Shown: positions 12,101 through 23,074, counted from the first letter of the stretch. The stretch: DNA of 60,032 bases from Chromera velia (GCA_018398765.1 JAHBMJ010005897.1:1-60032), one strand, 5' to 3'. Made by a program: numbers and translations. Notes: generated from the sequence alone by a model not told the origin.

Positions 12101-13047
12101 CAAACAGAGTAGGAATTGTCAAGCGCTTGCTGTAGATTACACAAACGGGCTGGTAAAACCACCACCCCCAAAGATCCTCCCATACTGGCCTCCCTCCACG
12201 AATCCCTCATTACTGACCGATAAAACCAAGAAAAAGGAGGGAAGTCCACCAGAGGCAAACGGAACGTTTTACTTCTCGTATCCTTAATCTTCTTGATGGA
12301 CCACCCTTTCAATTTGCACAACCTGCCCACATTTGCATCAAAAACCGCCCTCCCCGCCCTCAATACCCCACAAACAGGAAACAGGCTACAGACAGACGAC
12401 AAATCATTCTCACAAACAGACAAAGCCCTCAGCTGATTGTCACTCATTCTCTTTTTACTGAGAAGCGACAACAGAAGCGAGCGGAAAACAAAGATTGCTG
12501 TGTTCGTAGGGCCGGAGATTGTACCTCTCCCCCCCCTGTTCTTGGTAGATAGACTCCCCCCCCCACCCTTAAACCTCCCCACAGCAGATAAATAAGCAGC
12601 ACAGGAGAACGCAGTCCCTCCTCAGCTCACTGTTGCCACCGTAATCCTCCTCCTAACCGCAAAGAATTCCGACAGCTTGTCCGAGTAGATCAAAACACCT
12701 CTACGTCCGGAAGCCAACCTTTTTGACCTCCTCAAAGCCCCATCCCCCCCACCCCTCCCTGTCACCTCTCTATCCATACAGTCAGATTTGAACCTCCAGC
12801 TAAAGTCGCCTTTCACTCTCCTCCTCACTCCCACCGTAGTCCACTTCGGCATGTATGATCGAATGCAGGCCATCTCCGCATCTCGCAATTCCATCTGGGA
12901 TCCTGCAACAACGACCAGTGGCGTAACCACAAACAATCCATGCCTCCCGTTATTTGCAGAGAGAGTTGAGTAGAATCGATGTGCATACCCCCTCCCTGAC
13001 GCGTTCCTTTTTCCACTAACCCTGCCCCCCACTCTGTTACATACCAC
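9188..13047 (-). mobile_element. permuted Penelope-like retroelement, copy A (5'-truncated, decayed)
   Basis: Read on the minus strand. The copy starts at about 13047 inside the C-terminal half of a GIY-YIG-like nuclease domain (GRGYAHRFYSTLS, then YMPKWTTVGVRRR). A linker follows, then reverse transcriptase motif A (AVDDIKAYFPSL, about 11088-11115), motif B (LQGSPCSPGGARFYTAWKEY, about 10715-10775) and motif C (RYMDD, YMDD at 10643-10654). The C-terminal part resumes at 9661-9188 beyond a nested LINE fragment. Pieces are in the same frame over long spans but broken by TGA (12622), TAG (11222), TGA (11075), TAG (10712) and at least one frameshift between 11755 and 11596. It aligns with copy B at 29879-31647 throughout. 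5' truncation fits target-primed reverse transcription. Confidence 0.75.
9685..10553 (-). mobile_element. LINE 3' fragment nested in retroelement copy A
   Basis: This 869-bp insert is flanked by near-identical 13-mers: CTATGATAGAAAT at 9672-9684 and CCATGGTAGAAAT at 10554-10566, a target-site duplication with two differences. Removing it restores the host element's frame (DFYH then VLERQ) in line with copy B, which reads DFYSPVYVLERQ. The insert encodes a segment ending at 10079 with GFRFVPLMFETYG and IRFLKEIAKLGAG, a region typical of the C-terminal end of algal LINE polyproteins. It lacks its own RT, so it is 5'-truncated. Confidence 0.65.
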
Positions 13048-13079
13048 TTGTGTTGCTTCGCTATTTGTGGCTTCCTCTT

Positions 13080-13974
13080 TTTAGCTACTCAGTTCGCCTT
13101 GTGAAACGTTTGTAAGCAATACAAGTATACAGTGTTACCAGTAAGTAGCTTTGGGGGGGCTTTAATCTCAAAGCAATTCGTGTACATGAAGTTTTTTTTT
13201 GTGCAGGTCATTAGAGGCGCTTAACTAGGTGCTCAATCTGCGAGATCTGGCTTACTTGTTTGCCTTTCCGTGTGCGTTGACTGCACGTACAATACTGGGA
13301 AGCATCTTTGGAAGCATTAAGAGGGGCACTGGCATATCATCACTTATAGATCGCCACGAGTCGCTGCCCCCACAAGAACCAATTGCAGATTTTCTCGCAT
13401 TGTGGTCATTTTTGTTACGCTTTTGGGCTGCCTCTCACCTCCACCTCCAGAGGAGTGGGGGACGGGTTTGCCTGAAAGGACCTAAGTAGGTCATTTATTA
13501 ATTGATCCTTCTTGGGGGAGTGGGGGAGTAAATCTAATCGCCAGACCTAGTTAGGTAGGGTCAAAACTAAATAGTTTCAGGGGTGATTACTTTTCTAACA
13601 TTTTAACATTTAATCCTAGATTTAATCTAGTATTTAATCTTAATATCAACTAGAACATTAATTTAATAGAATTTATAAACTGTACCGGCACTACCACCAG
13701 CAATCTTTTTTCACCGTTTCACATTGTTGCAGAGAAGGCTAGTTTTTTGAATATCATTTTCTGGTGCGGAACCTAGGGTGAAGGTTGGGTATACTGCGTG
13801 CAGGCGCTCGATCGAAGGAGGATTGAACCCTTGGAGCCCCCCTGGAGGATTTGCTACACTGTAGGATTTGGAACTAGATTTGGAAGTAGTTTTAAAATAT
13901 TATCTCAGCTAGGTTTTGTGTAGTTTTGTGATATTATGACTTAGTATGAATTACATCAACAGGATAACCTAGGG
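13080..13974. other. non-coding spacer
   Basis: No exon-like frame. Composition shifts from mid-GC to AT-rich toward the nested inverted-repeat elements. Confidence 0.4.
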
Positions 13975-14260
13975 GATAACTCAATGGGTGTAACGTATAA
14001 TCATTATATATAAAAATTCATAGTGACTTTAATTCTTATATAATATAATAATTAATCATTATGCAACTAAGTTTAGCATAATAATTATGAATATATAATG
14101 ATTATCAAATTCATAATGGTTATGTATGTAACCCAAGATGAACAAAAAAGAAAATGAAGAACAAACTTGATTAACTTTATAAATCGACTCTGTTTTATAA
14201 AGAAATTTTAAGCCAAAAAGTTCCATTATCAATACTTCATAAGATATCACAAGTTGAACA

Positions 14261-14464
14261 CTAGGCTCCCCATACGTAAATAAATAAATAAATAAATTTC
14301 GGTAGAAATCTGAATTAGTTTTTTTATTTTTTTATTTTTGCACGCCAGGTAGGCTTTGAGCTTCGAACTTAAAGTGCTTGCTTCAAAAAAATAAATTTAA
14401 AAAAAAAAGTAAAAGTGATTTTGGGTAATTAACTTTTTTATTTTTTTATGTATGGGGAGCCTAG
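14261..14464. mobile_element. MITE, copy 1
   Basis: A 204-bp element with mirror-image ends: CTAGGCTCCCCATACGTAAA at the left and the inverse TATGTATGGGGAGCCTAG at the right. Central block GAGCTTCGAACTTAAAGTG. A second copy lies at 22435-22639. If the outer TA of CTAG is the target duplication, the family could be Tc1/mariner-related; that is inference. Confidence 0.85.
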
Positions 14465-14610
14465 GTTGATCGAACATTGCATCAATATATAATCATTATG
14501 ATTTTTAATAATCATTATGTGTTTTTTATAATGAATATCAGTGTTACAGCAAGTTTGTGGAAAGAGTCATAATCATTATGAACACCTTCTAATAATTATA
14601 ATTTTAATCA

Positions 14611-15365
14611 TACCCTATGAAATTGGGGTATAAATGGGGTGAATGGGGGCAAACTTAGGCCCATTTCGCCCCATTTCCCCAAAACGGGATACATCTTTTA
14701 ACTGATAAAAACATGTTATCTAGTCAAAATAAGGCGTGTTTCTAAAGGTTTGAGGCTTTTAAAATCTAATTACTAGGTAATTTAAAACATTACATATGAC
14801 AGCTTTTTCGTAAATTATAAACATAATTGGAAATTGAGGTGAAATGGGGGCCCCAATTCCAGAACAAAATTTCTTATGTAATTTCCGGGGTGAATTGGGG
14901 TGAAATGACGAAGAATATTTTTTTTATATATGTGGAAAAAATAGTGAATAACTTTTAAAGTATTTGAAATGAGTAGAACTGTACTACTAGAACAACGTTA
15001 GACGGTTTTTATAAGCCTAATTTGAGCTTTGTATGACACAATTAACCCGGCTTCTGAAAAATATTGGTCCATTTGGAGAAATTGGGTAAAATAACGTAGA
15101 AATGGAGTAAAATGGGATATCGGAAATTGGGTTACCCCATGTTACCCCATTTCCCCCATTGATTTTTTTTATATGAAAAATATTATGAATGGCTTTAAGA
15201 GCGTTTGAAATGAGTAGAACAACGTTAAACGGTTTTTATTAGCTTAATTTGAGCTTTATATGACATAATTAACCCCCCCCCCCCCCCAAAATATTGGCCT
15301 ATTTTGGGGAATTGGGGTGAAATGGGGCCGCATTTCCCCCATTTATGCCCTAATTTAACAGGGTA
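14611..15365. mobile_element. 755-bp element with ~30-bp imperfect terminal inverted repeats
   Basis: The left end TACCCTATGAAATTGGGGTA is matched in inverse by the right end, whose reverse complement begins TACCCTGTTAAATTAGGGCA; both continue into TAAATGGGG. Inside are two diverged direct repeats of about 220 bp (14940-15060 and 15170-15290) sharing TTTGAAATGAGTAGAAC and TAATTTGAGCTTT, and many GGGGTGAAATGGGG motifs. No ORF. Confidence 0.65.
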
Positions 15366-16257
15366 ATGATTACACGTTTTACATAATGGACTCATAATCA
15401 TTATTGAGTTATCTTATAGATGGAAATCCTTTTTTCGCTAGTTTTTTCGCTTTTTAAAGCCTAGCGCTGCTATAGCAACACAAAACCATACAATCAACTA
15501 TTTTATCAACATTGATTCAATTTTTAAAATTTTAATAAAACTTTGCTCAAAATTTTTAGCCAAATTTCTAAGATCGATGTCGAAAATCTTGATTTCGATT
15601 TATAACAGTGTTACCCTGCAAGTAGCCAGGATTTTGCAGGATTTTAGCCCCGGATTTTAGCGGATTTTACGGGATTTTGGCCAGGATTTTAGCAGATTTT
15701 GACGGATTTTGCCCAGGATTCTGCCAGACTCTTAACGTTAAAAATATAATCCCTACATCTAGGATTTTAGAATCTAAAATCCTGGAAAAAAGCTAAAATC
15801 CTGGCCTCTTCCTAGGATTTCATGGCATTATACGGGATTTTACCACACTGGAACTATAGTGTATCATAATAAGAATTTCTAAAACCTTTTATGTCACAAT
15901 GATTTGTGAAACAATAATTGTGATTTTAAGAACTTTTGACTGTCAGTGATTTAATTAAATCACACTTATGTGTGATAAAATTAGTTATAGATCGCAGGTC
16001 AAGGGGCGGCGTCATAGCCGCTGCACGGGCCATGCAGACTGCGCACATGTACGCATGATCGAACAAAAGCTGCATGACCCCACGAGAAAAACGTGTATGC
16101 GCAAACTCATGCAAACTATACAGCCTGACCTTAATCAAACCGAAACCGTCAAGCCATGTCCCTCCTCATTGTAGACTACCAGCATCTTCCTTGGGATTGC
16201 AACACTCCCGAGTAGTACCCCCGTCTCCATCCGTCTCCTTCTTTGTAACGCTTTACT

Positions 16258-16482
16258 ATGACCAAAGGTTCAAAAAAAGTGAAGAAAGATTCACGAGGGT
16301 GCAAGAAAGACTCCGCTGAGCACAAAGCCAAAAAGCTTCTGACTCATCACAAGGCTGAGGGTCGCTTGGAAGTCAGAGACATTCGCCCCATCACAGAGGA
16401 GACGTACAAAGCCAAATGGCAATCTGCTTATACTGAGAATGCCGTAAATGCAAAGCAGTTAAAGAACAAGAAGGGGCAGGTG
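16258..16482 (+). CDS. gene-like first exon carried inside the nested element
   Basis: From the ATG at 16258 about 74 codons read as a Lys-rich protein: MTKGSKKVKKDSRG, then HKAKKLLTHHKAEGRLEVRD and TYKAKWQSAYTENAVNAKQL. The reading ends at a plausible donor (GGGGCAG|GTGTGT), after which the frame continues only to 16521. Composition differs from the AT-rich transposon arms around it. It is probably a fragment of a host gene captured by the element, or a gene into which the element's arms inserted. Function unknown. Confidence 0.35.
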
Positions 16483-16617
16483 TGTTTCCTTGTTTGTGGT
16501 TGTAACAGTTGTGAAAGGTAAGGTGCAGCCCTAAAACTTATGGGACAGGATGTACGACACTCAAAGGTCACACCGTGTCCTTCAGCGCTGGCTTTAGTTG
16601 ACACAGTGAGCGAGTAA

Positions 16618-16702
16618 GTGGGTGAGGTGAGTCACCATGAGTGAAGAAAGTGAGTCAGTAAGTGAGTGAGTGAATGAATGAATGAATGAATGAGTGAATG
16701 AG
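16618..16702. repeat. GTGA/GAAT-type tetranucleotide repeat
   Basis: Short repeats of GTGAGTGA and GAATGAAT; no further meaning seen. Confidence 0.8.
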
Positions 16703-17524
16703 GTAAGTCTGACCTTCATCGACTCTGAAGATTTCAAGCTAGTGGCTGCTAGTCATTTTGAAAGTCTAGGATCACTTCAAAGTTTGTGTGACAATTTCAT
16801 CACACCTAACTTACTCAAACTATTTCATCACACCTATTGTGACACAATTATTTGTGTCACTGGTACTAGTGTATAGGGTATTGTGTCACAATTTTAATTG
16901 TGTCACACTATAGTTCCTAGTTTCAGTGTAGATTTTACAGGATTATACGGGATTTTACGGGATTTTATGGGATTTTAAGGAAATGAATAAAATTAAATTC
17001 AAAGATCAATGATACACTTCCAGTTTGACGTGAAGGGATAACCGGCATCGATTGTGATCGACTTCTATTTCATTATTTTTGTTTATGTTAAAATCTAGTA
17101 AAATCCCGTATAATCCCATAAAATCCCGTAAAATCCTGGCATTCATTTCTAAAATCCTAGGATCCAGGATTTTAGCCTTTATAATCCCTAGAGCCAGGAT
17201 TTTAGATTCTAAAATCCTAGAAAAATAGTCCGGCAGAATCCTGGGCAAAATCCGTCTAAATCCGCTAAAATCCTGGCCAAAATCCCGTAAAATCCGCTAA
17301 AATCCTAGGCTAAAATCCCGTAAAATCCTAGCTACCTCAGCCTACCTGCAGGGTAGATCGAAGACTAACAGGTTTTTATCAGTTTTTTAATAATCACTTA
17401 ATTTTCTGTATAACAACTTCAAAGTTGTCTATCATATTTCTCACATGTTTTACAGAGTACTTATTGGTTGATTTAGATTGATTGCTTGAGTATTATAATG
17501 AGTAATTCAGGGTAGTTCAATTGA

Positions 17525-18260
17525 TTATCTTCTTCGCCAGTGAAGTCTCAAAGTCCGCATGCGATTGCCATGAAATCCCCGTCTCCCCCGCCTCCAAATT
17601 TTAACACTCCTCTGCCATTCAGAAAGAACACAGTAAGTCCGTCTTCTGTAGAGTACAAGATTGAACTTTCTTGCCAACTTCGTCCTGTGCCGCTTGCTTT
17701 TTTTGAACTTCTTCTTTTTGTGCTTCTTCAATTTGAAAAATTGCCTCCGTCTCGTTGAGATGCACAGTCTGGCTGCCTTCGGTCGAAGGACGTCAGCAAT
17801 TTCCTTCTGCAATTCCGACTCATCCCTTCCAATGTCCAACACCCTCCACACAGGCGGCATCTCGATTGCGGGTTTTCGGGAGGTGCCAGGCGGAGGTTCA
17901 ACTGGAGAGGAAGGGAAGGCGAAGGGGGGACCTGGGGATGCGTGTCCTCCTCCTCCTCCCTCTCCCGGAGCCTCTGTGAAGTCCAACGGGATCAACAGGG
18001 GCAGGTTGGGGACGCCCTCGCGTGCCTGTGCAGATGCTCTCGAAGACGCATATTCCCCCCATGGGCTTGCTGAGGAAAGTCACACAGGGAGGGCGAAGAG
18101 GGAAGGACACAAAAAAAGAGAAGAGCGAAAAGAGAGAGACTTTATGATGTGGAGAGAGATGCACGGATGAATGAATGCTCTTACCTTGCATGTGCATGCT
18201 TCCCTTTCGCACGCATCCCTCATCATCGAGACATCTAAATAAATCATCCTCGCAAATCAA
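17525..18260 (-). CDS. candidate mS38/COX24-like mitochondrial ribosomal protein, 3' exons
   Basis: The main exon (18069-17525) begins after an acceptor (CCTCAG) and reads a Gly/Pro-rich segment. It then has MPPVWRVLDIGRDESELQKE and a highly basic block QFFKLKKHKKKKFKKSKRHR. The spacing K-[LM]-K-K-H-K...K-x-x-K-R resembles the C-terminal COX24/mS38 domain (KMKKHKxxKRxKRTR), a small-subunit mitoribosomal protein. The intron 18184-18070 has a textbook donor (CAAG|GTAAGAG) and a pyrimidine tract. The upstream exon ends at 18185 in phase 1, matching the downstream exon, and carries CLDDEGCVRKG. An in-frame stop further upstream leaves the true start unresolved. The basic tail could mislead, so the family call is tentative. 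Confidence 0.4.
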
Positions 18261-18871
18261 GTCGATCCTTTCCCAATCGTCAATCGTTCATGCACCAGCT
18301 GGACGTCGGACAGCTTCTTTCTCTATTTGTTCCTCCCGCAAATTGCTGTCACCCATCGGTGTTCGACCCCGCTGAATTAAGTCAGGGCTGCCAGCTCATT
18401 TGACGACCTGAGAGTCCGTCGCTGGAGAACTTTCCTTTCCCCCCCCGCTCACTATCCCAAACTTGCAGGGGACTCTTTTCTCCCAGTCACTCAAGCAATC
18501 AGTCCGGGATCATTCAGAGCATAGACAAACCAATCACCGAAAGAAACATTCTCAGCATGTTGACTTTTCTGTTCACCAGATAGGCAGACCGTTCAGTCAA
18601 GCCCATTTCTCATGCAGGAGCCCACGCACTTTTCCCCCCGAGGAAACCTCGACGGCTCAAAGATCACTTCGGTGGGTGGCCTAGCGTGTGTGCACACCGT
18701 CGTGTTTGTTGACACGCACAGATGGAAAGGTCAAGATAGAGAGAGCTAGCAGACAGACGCACTCATAGGCGGTCGCCTTTTGGTCTCATTCCGACTTACA
18801 CAAAACAGACGTGATCAAGACTGACGGCACGCATTCCAACCCGTTTAATCGGAGACAGTCCTTCCACTGAC

Positions 18872-18977
18872 CTCTGGGAGCCTCTCCGAGCACCTGTGGG
18901 TTGTGTTTCCTCATCTGCTGGAGGACCGTCTTCTGCACTGCCCTTGCAAGGTTACAAAACCCTTGCTGCTGGCCGCC
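18872..18977 (-). CDS. candidate isolated coding exon
   Basis: Bounded by an acceptor (GTTTCAG|GGC) and a donor (CAGAG|GTCAGTG). It encodes FCNLARAVQKTVLQQMRKHN and ends near QVLGEAPR. The strand and position would allow it to be an upstream exon of the mS38-like gene, but I could not link them by phase. Confidence 0.35.
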
Positions 18978-18989
18978 CTGAAACACGCA

Positions 18990-20064
18990 CAGACAATGCA
19001 CGAAGAAATGGTGACGGGTACGAGGGCGCATATTGACGCAGGTGTCTGTGTCAAAAAGGATACCCGACTCACGGAGACACCAAAATTGTGGCCAGCACCA
19101 CATCGAGGGTGTGTTGTAATACAACCTTTTTCATCAAATTCCGCTAATCTCTTTGGAGCACGCACTCACTTTTGGCAGGAGACGCGAAAGGAACATGATT
19201 CCCCCAGCCGTCTCGTTTCGTCTCGTCCACCCGATGCAGAAAGAAAGGAGCGGGAGATCCGCCGGCTCAAAGCAGCCTTGGTTTTCCCCGTTTTCGGCAA
19301 GTCAGTGTGACCACTTTCCAAGATGCATCGTGACTGCCGACCCCTTTGGCACGTACAGGCACACGACTCTATATCCATGCAGAACTCTTGAGAGAAGAGC
19401 TGGGTTCCAAAGTCAAGACAGCGACCCAATTGATTCGTGCTGCGAGGGACTGCTATTTCTACCGCATAACTCTCCTCCCTCAAGTCACTGGATTGAGTTA
19501 CAATTTGGGGAAGCACTGCCAGTCACTGATCACAAACCATCGGGATCGGGATCGACACATCGGGTCTGCGTTGAATGGAATTTTCAGACCCGGGTGCTGC
19601 ATGCCGTCTCCTTCCAAGTTCGTGGCCGTCTCCCGACAAATCCCGAGAAGCTATGTAGTGCGCGCGCGATGCGCGAATCCCCATGCATGAAACTCTCATG
19701 CACATGCATGTCATGCAGAAACCGCGATCGAGTCTGATATTCCGATTCAGTGCATGACCACTTGTCCACTCATAGGCGAGTAATGGCAGATTGCTCCGGA
19801 AACCGGCAGAGGTGAAGTGCGCAGCCCTTTCCCCCATCGCATTTTAGAGCACTCTGACACGAGCTCACGACTCCTGAATTCTTTCTCAGTCGGGACGGAG
19901 CTGTGATCTCCTGCTGGGAACTTCGATCTGTCGGTATCTCCACGCACCCGCCTCGAGGAAAAGTGGTGTTGTTCACTTAAATTTGTTGATACGAACTCCT
20001 GAGTCCTTTCTGACACCTGTACTTAAGCTTTTGTAGAGCACCGTTCACTGTGCAGTCAGGCACA
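18990..20064. other. upstream region of the SLC35B1-like gene
   Basis: Mid-GC DNA without a convincing exon. Overlapping frames on both strands exist but none has a clear protein signature. Several CATGCA and GCATGC motifs cluster at 19680-19720. The promoter of the transporter gene is presumably within the right-hand part. Confidence 0.3.
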
Positions 20065-21129
20065 ATGGCTTCAAAAAAAGAGAAGCCGCAGGAGTTTTCT
20101 TCAATACTTGTGGGTCTCGTCTGCGTTGCCGGGATCTACACTTGCTATATCCTCTCGGGGATAGTTCAAGAAGGGATCTACCTGACGGGGGACAAAGCCG
20201 AAGGTGACACCTTCCACTATCCCATGTTTCTTGTCTTTGCCATGTCCACTGGATGTGCGCTGTCTGCGTTCTTCTACAACCTGTTCATCGCCAATTGGGA
20301 CCCCTTCAAGACCATGGATGCGCTCTTCCAGAGTCCGAAGGAAAAGAAAGAAGAGGGCAGGAAAATGAGTAACAAACTGAATTGGGAGATTGTCATGGAC
20401 TTCTTCTTGATCTCCCTCACCTACATTGGTGCCATGTTGTGCAGCAACTACGCACTGACCCAGGTGAACTATCCCACCCAGGTTCTTGTCAAGTCTGCCA
20501 AGATGGTCCCTGTCGTTTTGGGAGGTCTTTTGTTATACGGGAAACGATACCCGTGGTACGACTATGTGGCCGTCGCTGTGATCACGACGTGCTTGATTGT
20601 CTTTAATTTAGCGAAGAAGAAATCACGAGCTGAGGCTGCACAGACGGTGGTGGGGCTTGCTCTCATCTTCCTTTCTCTCCTCTGTGACATGTTCACAGGA
20701 CCACGACAAGACAAAATGAACAAAAAGTACCAAGTGGGAGCGTTTGAACACATGATGTTCACCAATTTGTTTGCAATGTTCCCTTCCGGCATTGCGATGC
20801 TGATCGTTGAGCAATCCCAACCGTTCCAATACGCCGCCAGATACCCCGAAATGATCCAGTACATTTTCCTCTTCGCTGTCTGTAACACGCTGGGGCAGGT
20901 ATTTATTTTTCAGTCTCTGACAAGTTTTGGCGCTCTCTACCTTACGTTGATAACAACGACTCGAAAGTTCTTTACAGTTTTCTTCTCCGTCATTTGGTTC
21001 GGACACAAACTGAACATTACCCAGTGGGTTTCCGTGGTCGGCATTTTCTCGGCCTTGTTCATGCAGTCGTACTACGCGCAATTGGCGAAACAGAGAAAAA
21101 AGGACGAGGAGAAGAGTAAAAGGACGTGA
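20065..21129 (+). CDS. SLC35B1/HUT1-type nucleotide-sugar transporter
   Basis: An intronless 354-residue multi-pass protein of the drug/metabolite transporter superfamily, SLC35B branch. These proteins exchange nucleotide sugars or nucleotides across the ER or Golgi membrane; SLC35B1 of animals has been described as an ER ATP/ADP and UDP-sugar exchanger. Family signatures are present: the YPTQVLVKSAKMVPV segment at 136-150 and TTTRKFFTVFFSVIWFG at 297-313. About ten hydrophobic segments are spread over the chain. The C-terminus is Lys-rich and ends KSKRT, which fits the KxKxx ER-retrieval pattern. Start chosen at the ATG of MASKKEK; an in-frame GTG five codons upstream is unlikely. Family length is about 320-360. 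The exact substrate cannot be told from sequence. Confidence 0.92.
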   Translation: MASKKEKPQEFSSILVGLVCVAGIYTCYILSGIVQEGIYLTGDKAEGDTFHYPMFLVFAMSTGCALSAFFYNLFIANWDPFKTMDALFQSPKEKKEEGRKMSNKLNWEIVMDFFLISLTYIGAMLCSNYALTQVNYPTQVLVKSAKMVPVVLGGLLLYGKRYPWYDYVAVAVITTCLIVFNLAKKKSRAEAAQTVVGLALIFLSLLCDMFTGPRQDKMNKKYQVGAFEHMMFTNLFAMFPSGIAMLIVEQSQPFQYAARYPEMIQYIFLFAVCNTLGQVFIFQSLTSFGALYLTLITTTRKFFTVFFSVIWFGHKLNITQWVSVVGIFSALFMQSYYAQLAKQRKKDEEKSKRT

Positions 21130-21487
21130 GAGAATGAGGCCATACGAATTCAAATTCAGGTACGTCAGTTTTTTCTTATCTGAACTTCCTGGAACAGTCC
21201 CTTTTTTCGCCCTTTTTGCATGACTAAGCAATTGCCCTTTCAGCCATCGAGGGAAACACCAGTCGGTTCTTTTCGGTGCCCTTCGGTTCCTGTGTGTGCT
21301 TTTCGTTCTCTGTTTGTTTGTTTGTTTGATCCTTTCGTTCGTTCATTTCCCCCCTTTTCTCCCTATTTTCTTCCCCTTTTTTCTTCTTCCGTCTTTCCTT
21401 CTTTCCTTCCTTCCTTCCTTCCTTCCTCTGTTTCTTTCTTTCTTTCTTCCTTCCTTTCCTTGTTTGTTTGTTTGTTTGTTTGTTTGT

Positions 21488-21555
<68 letters not shown>

Positions 21556-21557
21556 TC

Positions 21558-21592
<35 letters not shown>

Positions 21593-21881
21593 TGTTTTCA
21601 TCAATCCATGTTCCCTCCTTTCTGACTTTTGTTCTCTCCCGTCCTGCCTCTCTTGCTCCCTCTTCCTCTCTCTCCCTCTCCCCGTGGCTCTCAATGTGTG
21701 TGTTTGTGTTTGTGTTTGTGTGTGTGTGTGAGAGAGAGAGAGAGAGTCACCGTGTTGGCTCGCGCGGCATGCAACCACTTGGGCAGGCATGCAGGCTCTG
21801 GTGCATGAGTCTGTCAAGATTGGAATTGTTCTTCATGTGCACCTGTTTTGGGCGGCTCCCTTTCCGTCTTGTCTTTCTGTC

Positions 21882-21923
<42 letters not shown>

Positions 21924-22434
21924 CCTCTCTCTCACACACACATATACGCTCACTCACTTACTCACTGACTCTGTCTGTGTCTCTGTTTCTGTGTGTGCGT
22001 ATATGTTCGCGGCTTCTTTGCTTGCAGGATCTTTGCTGCCTTGCATCGCTGCTTTGTTTGAGGGAGATCTGGTCGGAGCTGGAATTCTGACGGAAAAGTT
22101 GAAGCTCCGGGGGAAAATGTTTGAGGAGATTCATCGTGTACAGCGTCGTAATTTGGATGCATATGCGTATTCCAACACACTGTTCACCTAAATTCACTAC
22201 TAGATCTGCCTCCTCTTCTTTTCAGCCCAATTTTAGGGTCTAATCTCTCTATGCTACTATATAGTTATGCTGTAAGGTTTTGTTAAGCCTAGTGTGGGGC
22301 CGTTTTTCTTGGTAGTCTATCTAGCATAGCTAGTACCTAGGCTAGTACAAACTAGTAGTTTAGGGGTGTCTGCTTTTATTTAGTAAATCATTAAATGCAC
22401 TACTATATGTATGTAAAAATCTATAAGTAAAAAT
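21130..22434. other. 3' flank rich in simple repeats
   Basis: Downstream of the transporter: (TTCC)n and (TTTG)n at 21395-21486, (CTTT)n at 21487-21600, GT/GA dinucleotides at 21695-21746 and (CTGT)n at 21880-21920. Long frames here translate these repeats (Phe/Leu/Ser or Lys/Glu runs) and are not genes. Confidence 0.7.
21387..21600. repeat. pyrimidine tetranucleotide microsatellite block
   Basis: Successive TTCC, TTTG and CTTT arrays, the last over 100 bp long. Confidence 0.95.
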
Positions 22435-22639
22435 CTAGGCTCCCCATACATAAAAAAAAGAATAAACAAATTTAGGCAAAAACCTGAATTAGTTTTTTTA
22501 TTTTTTTATTTTTGTGCGTCAGATAGGTTTTGAGCTTCGAACTTGAAGTGACTGCTTCAAAAAAATAAATAAAAAAATAAAAAGTAAAAGTGATTTTTGG
22601 CAATTAGCTTTTTTATTTTTTTATGTATGGGGAGCCTAG
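22435..22639. mobile_element. MITE, copy 2
   Basis: A 205-bp relative of the element at 14261-14464, same orientation. Ends are CTAGGCTCCCCATACATAAA and the inverse TATGTATGGGGAGCCTAG. The core shares GAGCTTCGAACTT and CTTCAAAAAAATAAAT. Confidence 0.85.
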
Positions 22640-23074
22640 GTAAAAATTAATCAATTGATTTCTAAACTCATTAACCTAATGCTAAACCTAATGCCACTGA
22701 GACTACCCTACAAAAATAAGTGAATTTACAGATGAATTTAAGTGAATTTACATTAATTTGCATGAATTTAAGCAGTGAATTTAGATTGATTGCTTGCCTA
22801 GTTGCTTGTTGATTGATTGATTGATTGATGAATTTATGTGAATTTAAGTTAAATTAAGTGAATTAGTTTACAAATGAATTTTAAGACTAAATTCACTATG
22901 AATTTAAATTTTTAAATTCATTTCAAAGTGCATGGATTTAAAGTTTTTTACGTGCAAATTAACTTGACATCTTTTAACTAGTCTTTTAAGATGTTACACG
23001 TTTGGTAGATCGAACACAAACCTTGAACTTATACAAACCTTGAGTCCTTGACCAAGCACCTACTAGCCAAGCAC
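22640..23074. repeat. degenerate GTGAATTTA repeat region
   Basis: About 200 bp (22720-22920) is made of irregular GTGAATTTAAGT-type units, with a short GATT run at 22808-22828. No coding frame. Confidence 0.5.

Larger units (their letters stand above)
13975..15413. mobile_element. AT-rich element with inverted ends GATAACTCAA/TTGAGTTATC
   Basis: The left end GATAACTCAAT (13975) is matched in inverted orientation by ATTGAGTTATC ending at 15413. Weaker inverted similarity continues inward around ACGTATAATCATTA and TAATGATTACACGT. The body is dominated by the motif ATAATCATTAT. It contains the 204-bp MITE at 14261 and the TIR element at 14611-15365 as nested insertions. No coding capacity. Confidence 0.5.
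15846..16930. mobile_element. inverted-repeat element nested in the foldback element
   Basis: GGAACTATAGTGT just inside the left arm is matched by ACACTATAGTTCC just inside the right arm. Repeated GTGTGACAAT/CACAATTATTTGTG motifs lie next to both ends. The GC-richer core (about 15990-16560) looks like ordinary gene sequence rather than transposon. Confidence 0.5.
15612..17355. mobile_element. foldback-type element with ~240-bp inverted repeats
   Basis: The left arm (15612-15855) and right arm (about 17100-17355) are reverse complements over most of their length. Both begin TACCCTGCA and are built from tandem GGATTTTA(C/G)-type units, with a shared GCCCAGGATTCTGCC block and TAGGATTTTAGAATCTAAAA block in the same order. 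Between the arms is a second inverted-repeat element (15846-16930) and a gene-like fragment. Confidence 0.75.

Noticed and set aside
21220..22191. Long Phe/Leu/Ser frame on the plus strand and Lys/Glu frame on the minus strand
   Set aside because: Both translate CTTT, TTCC and CTGT microsatellites.
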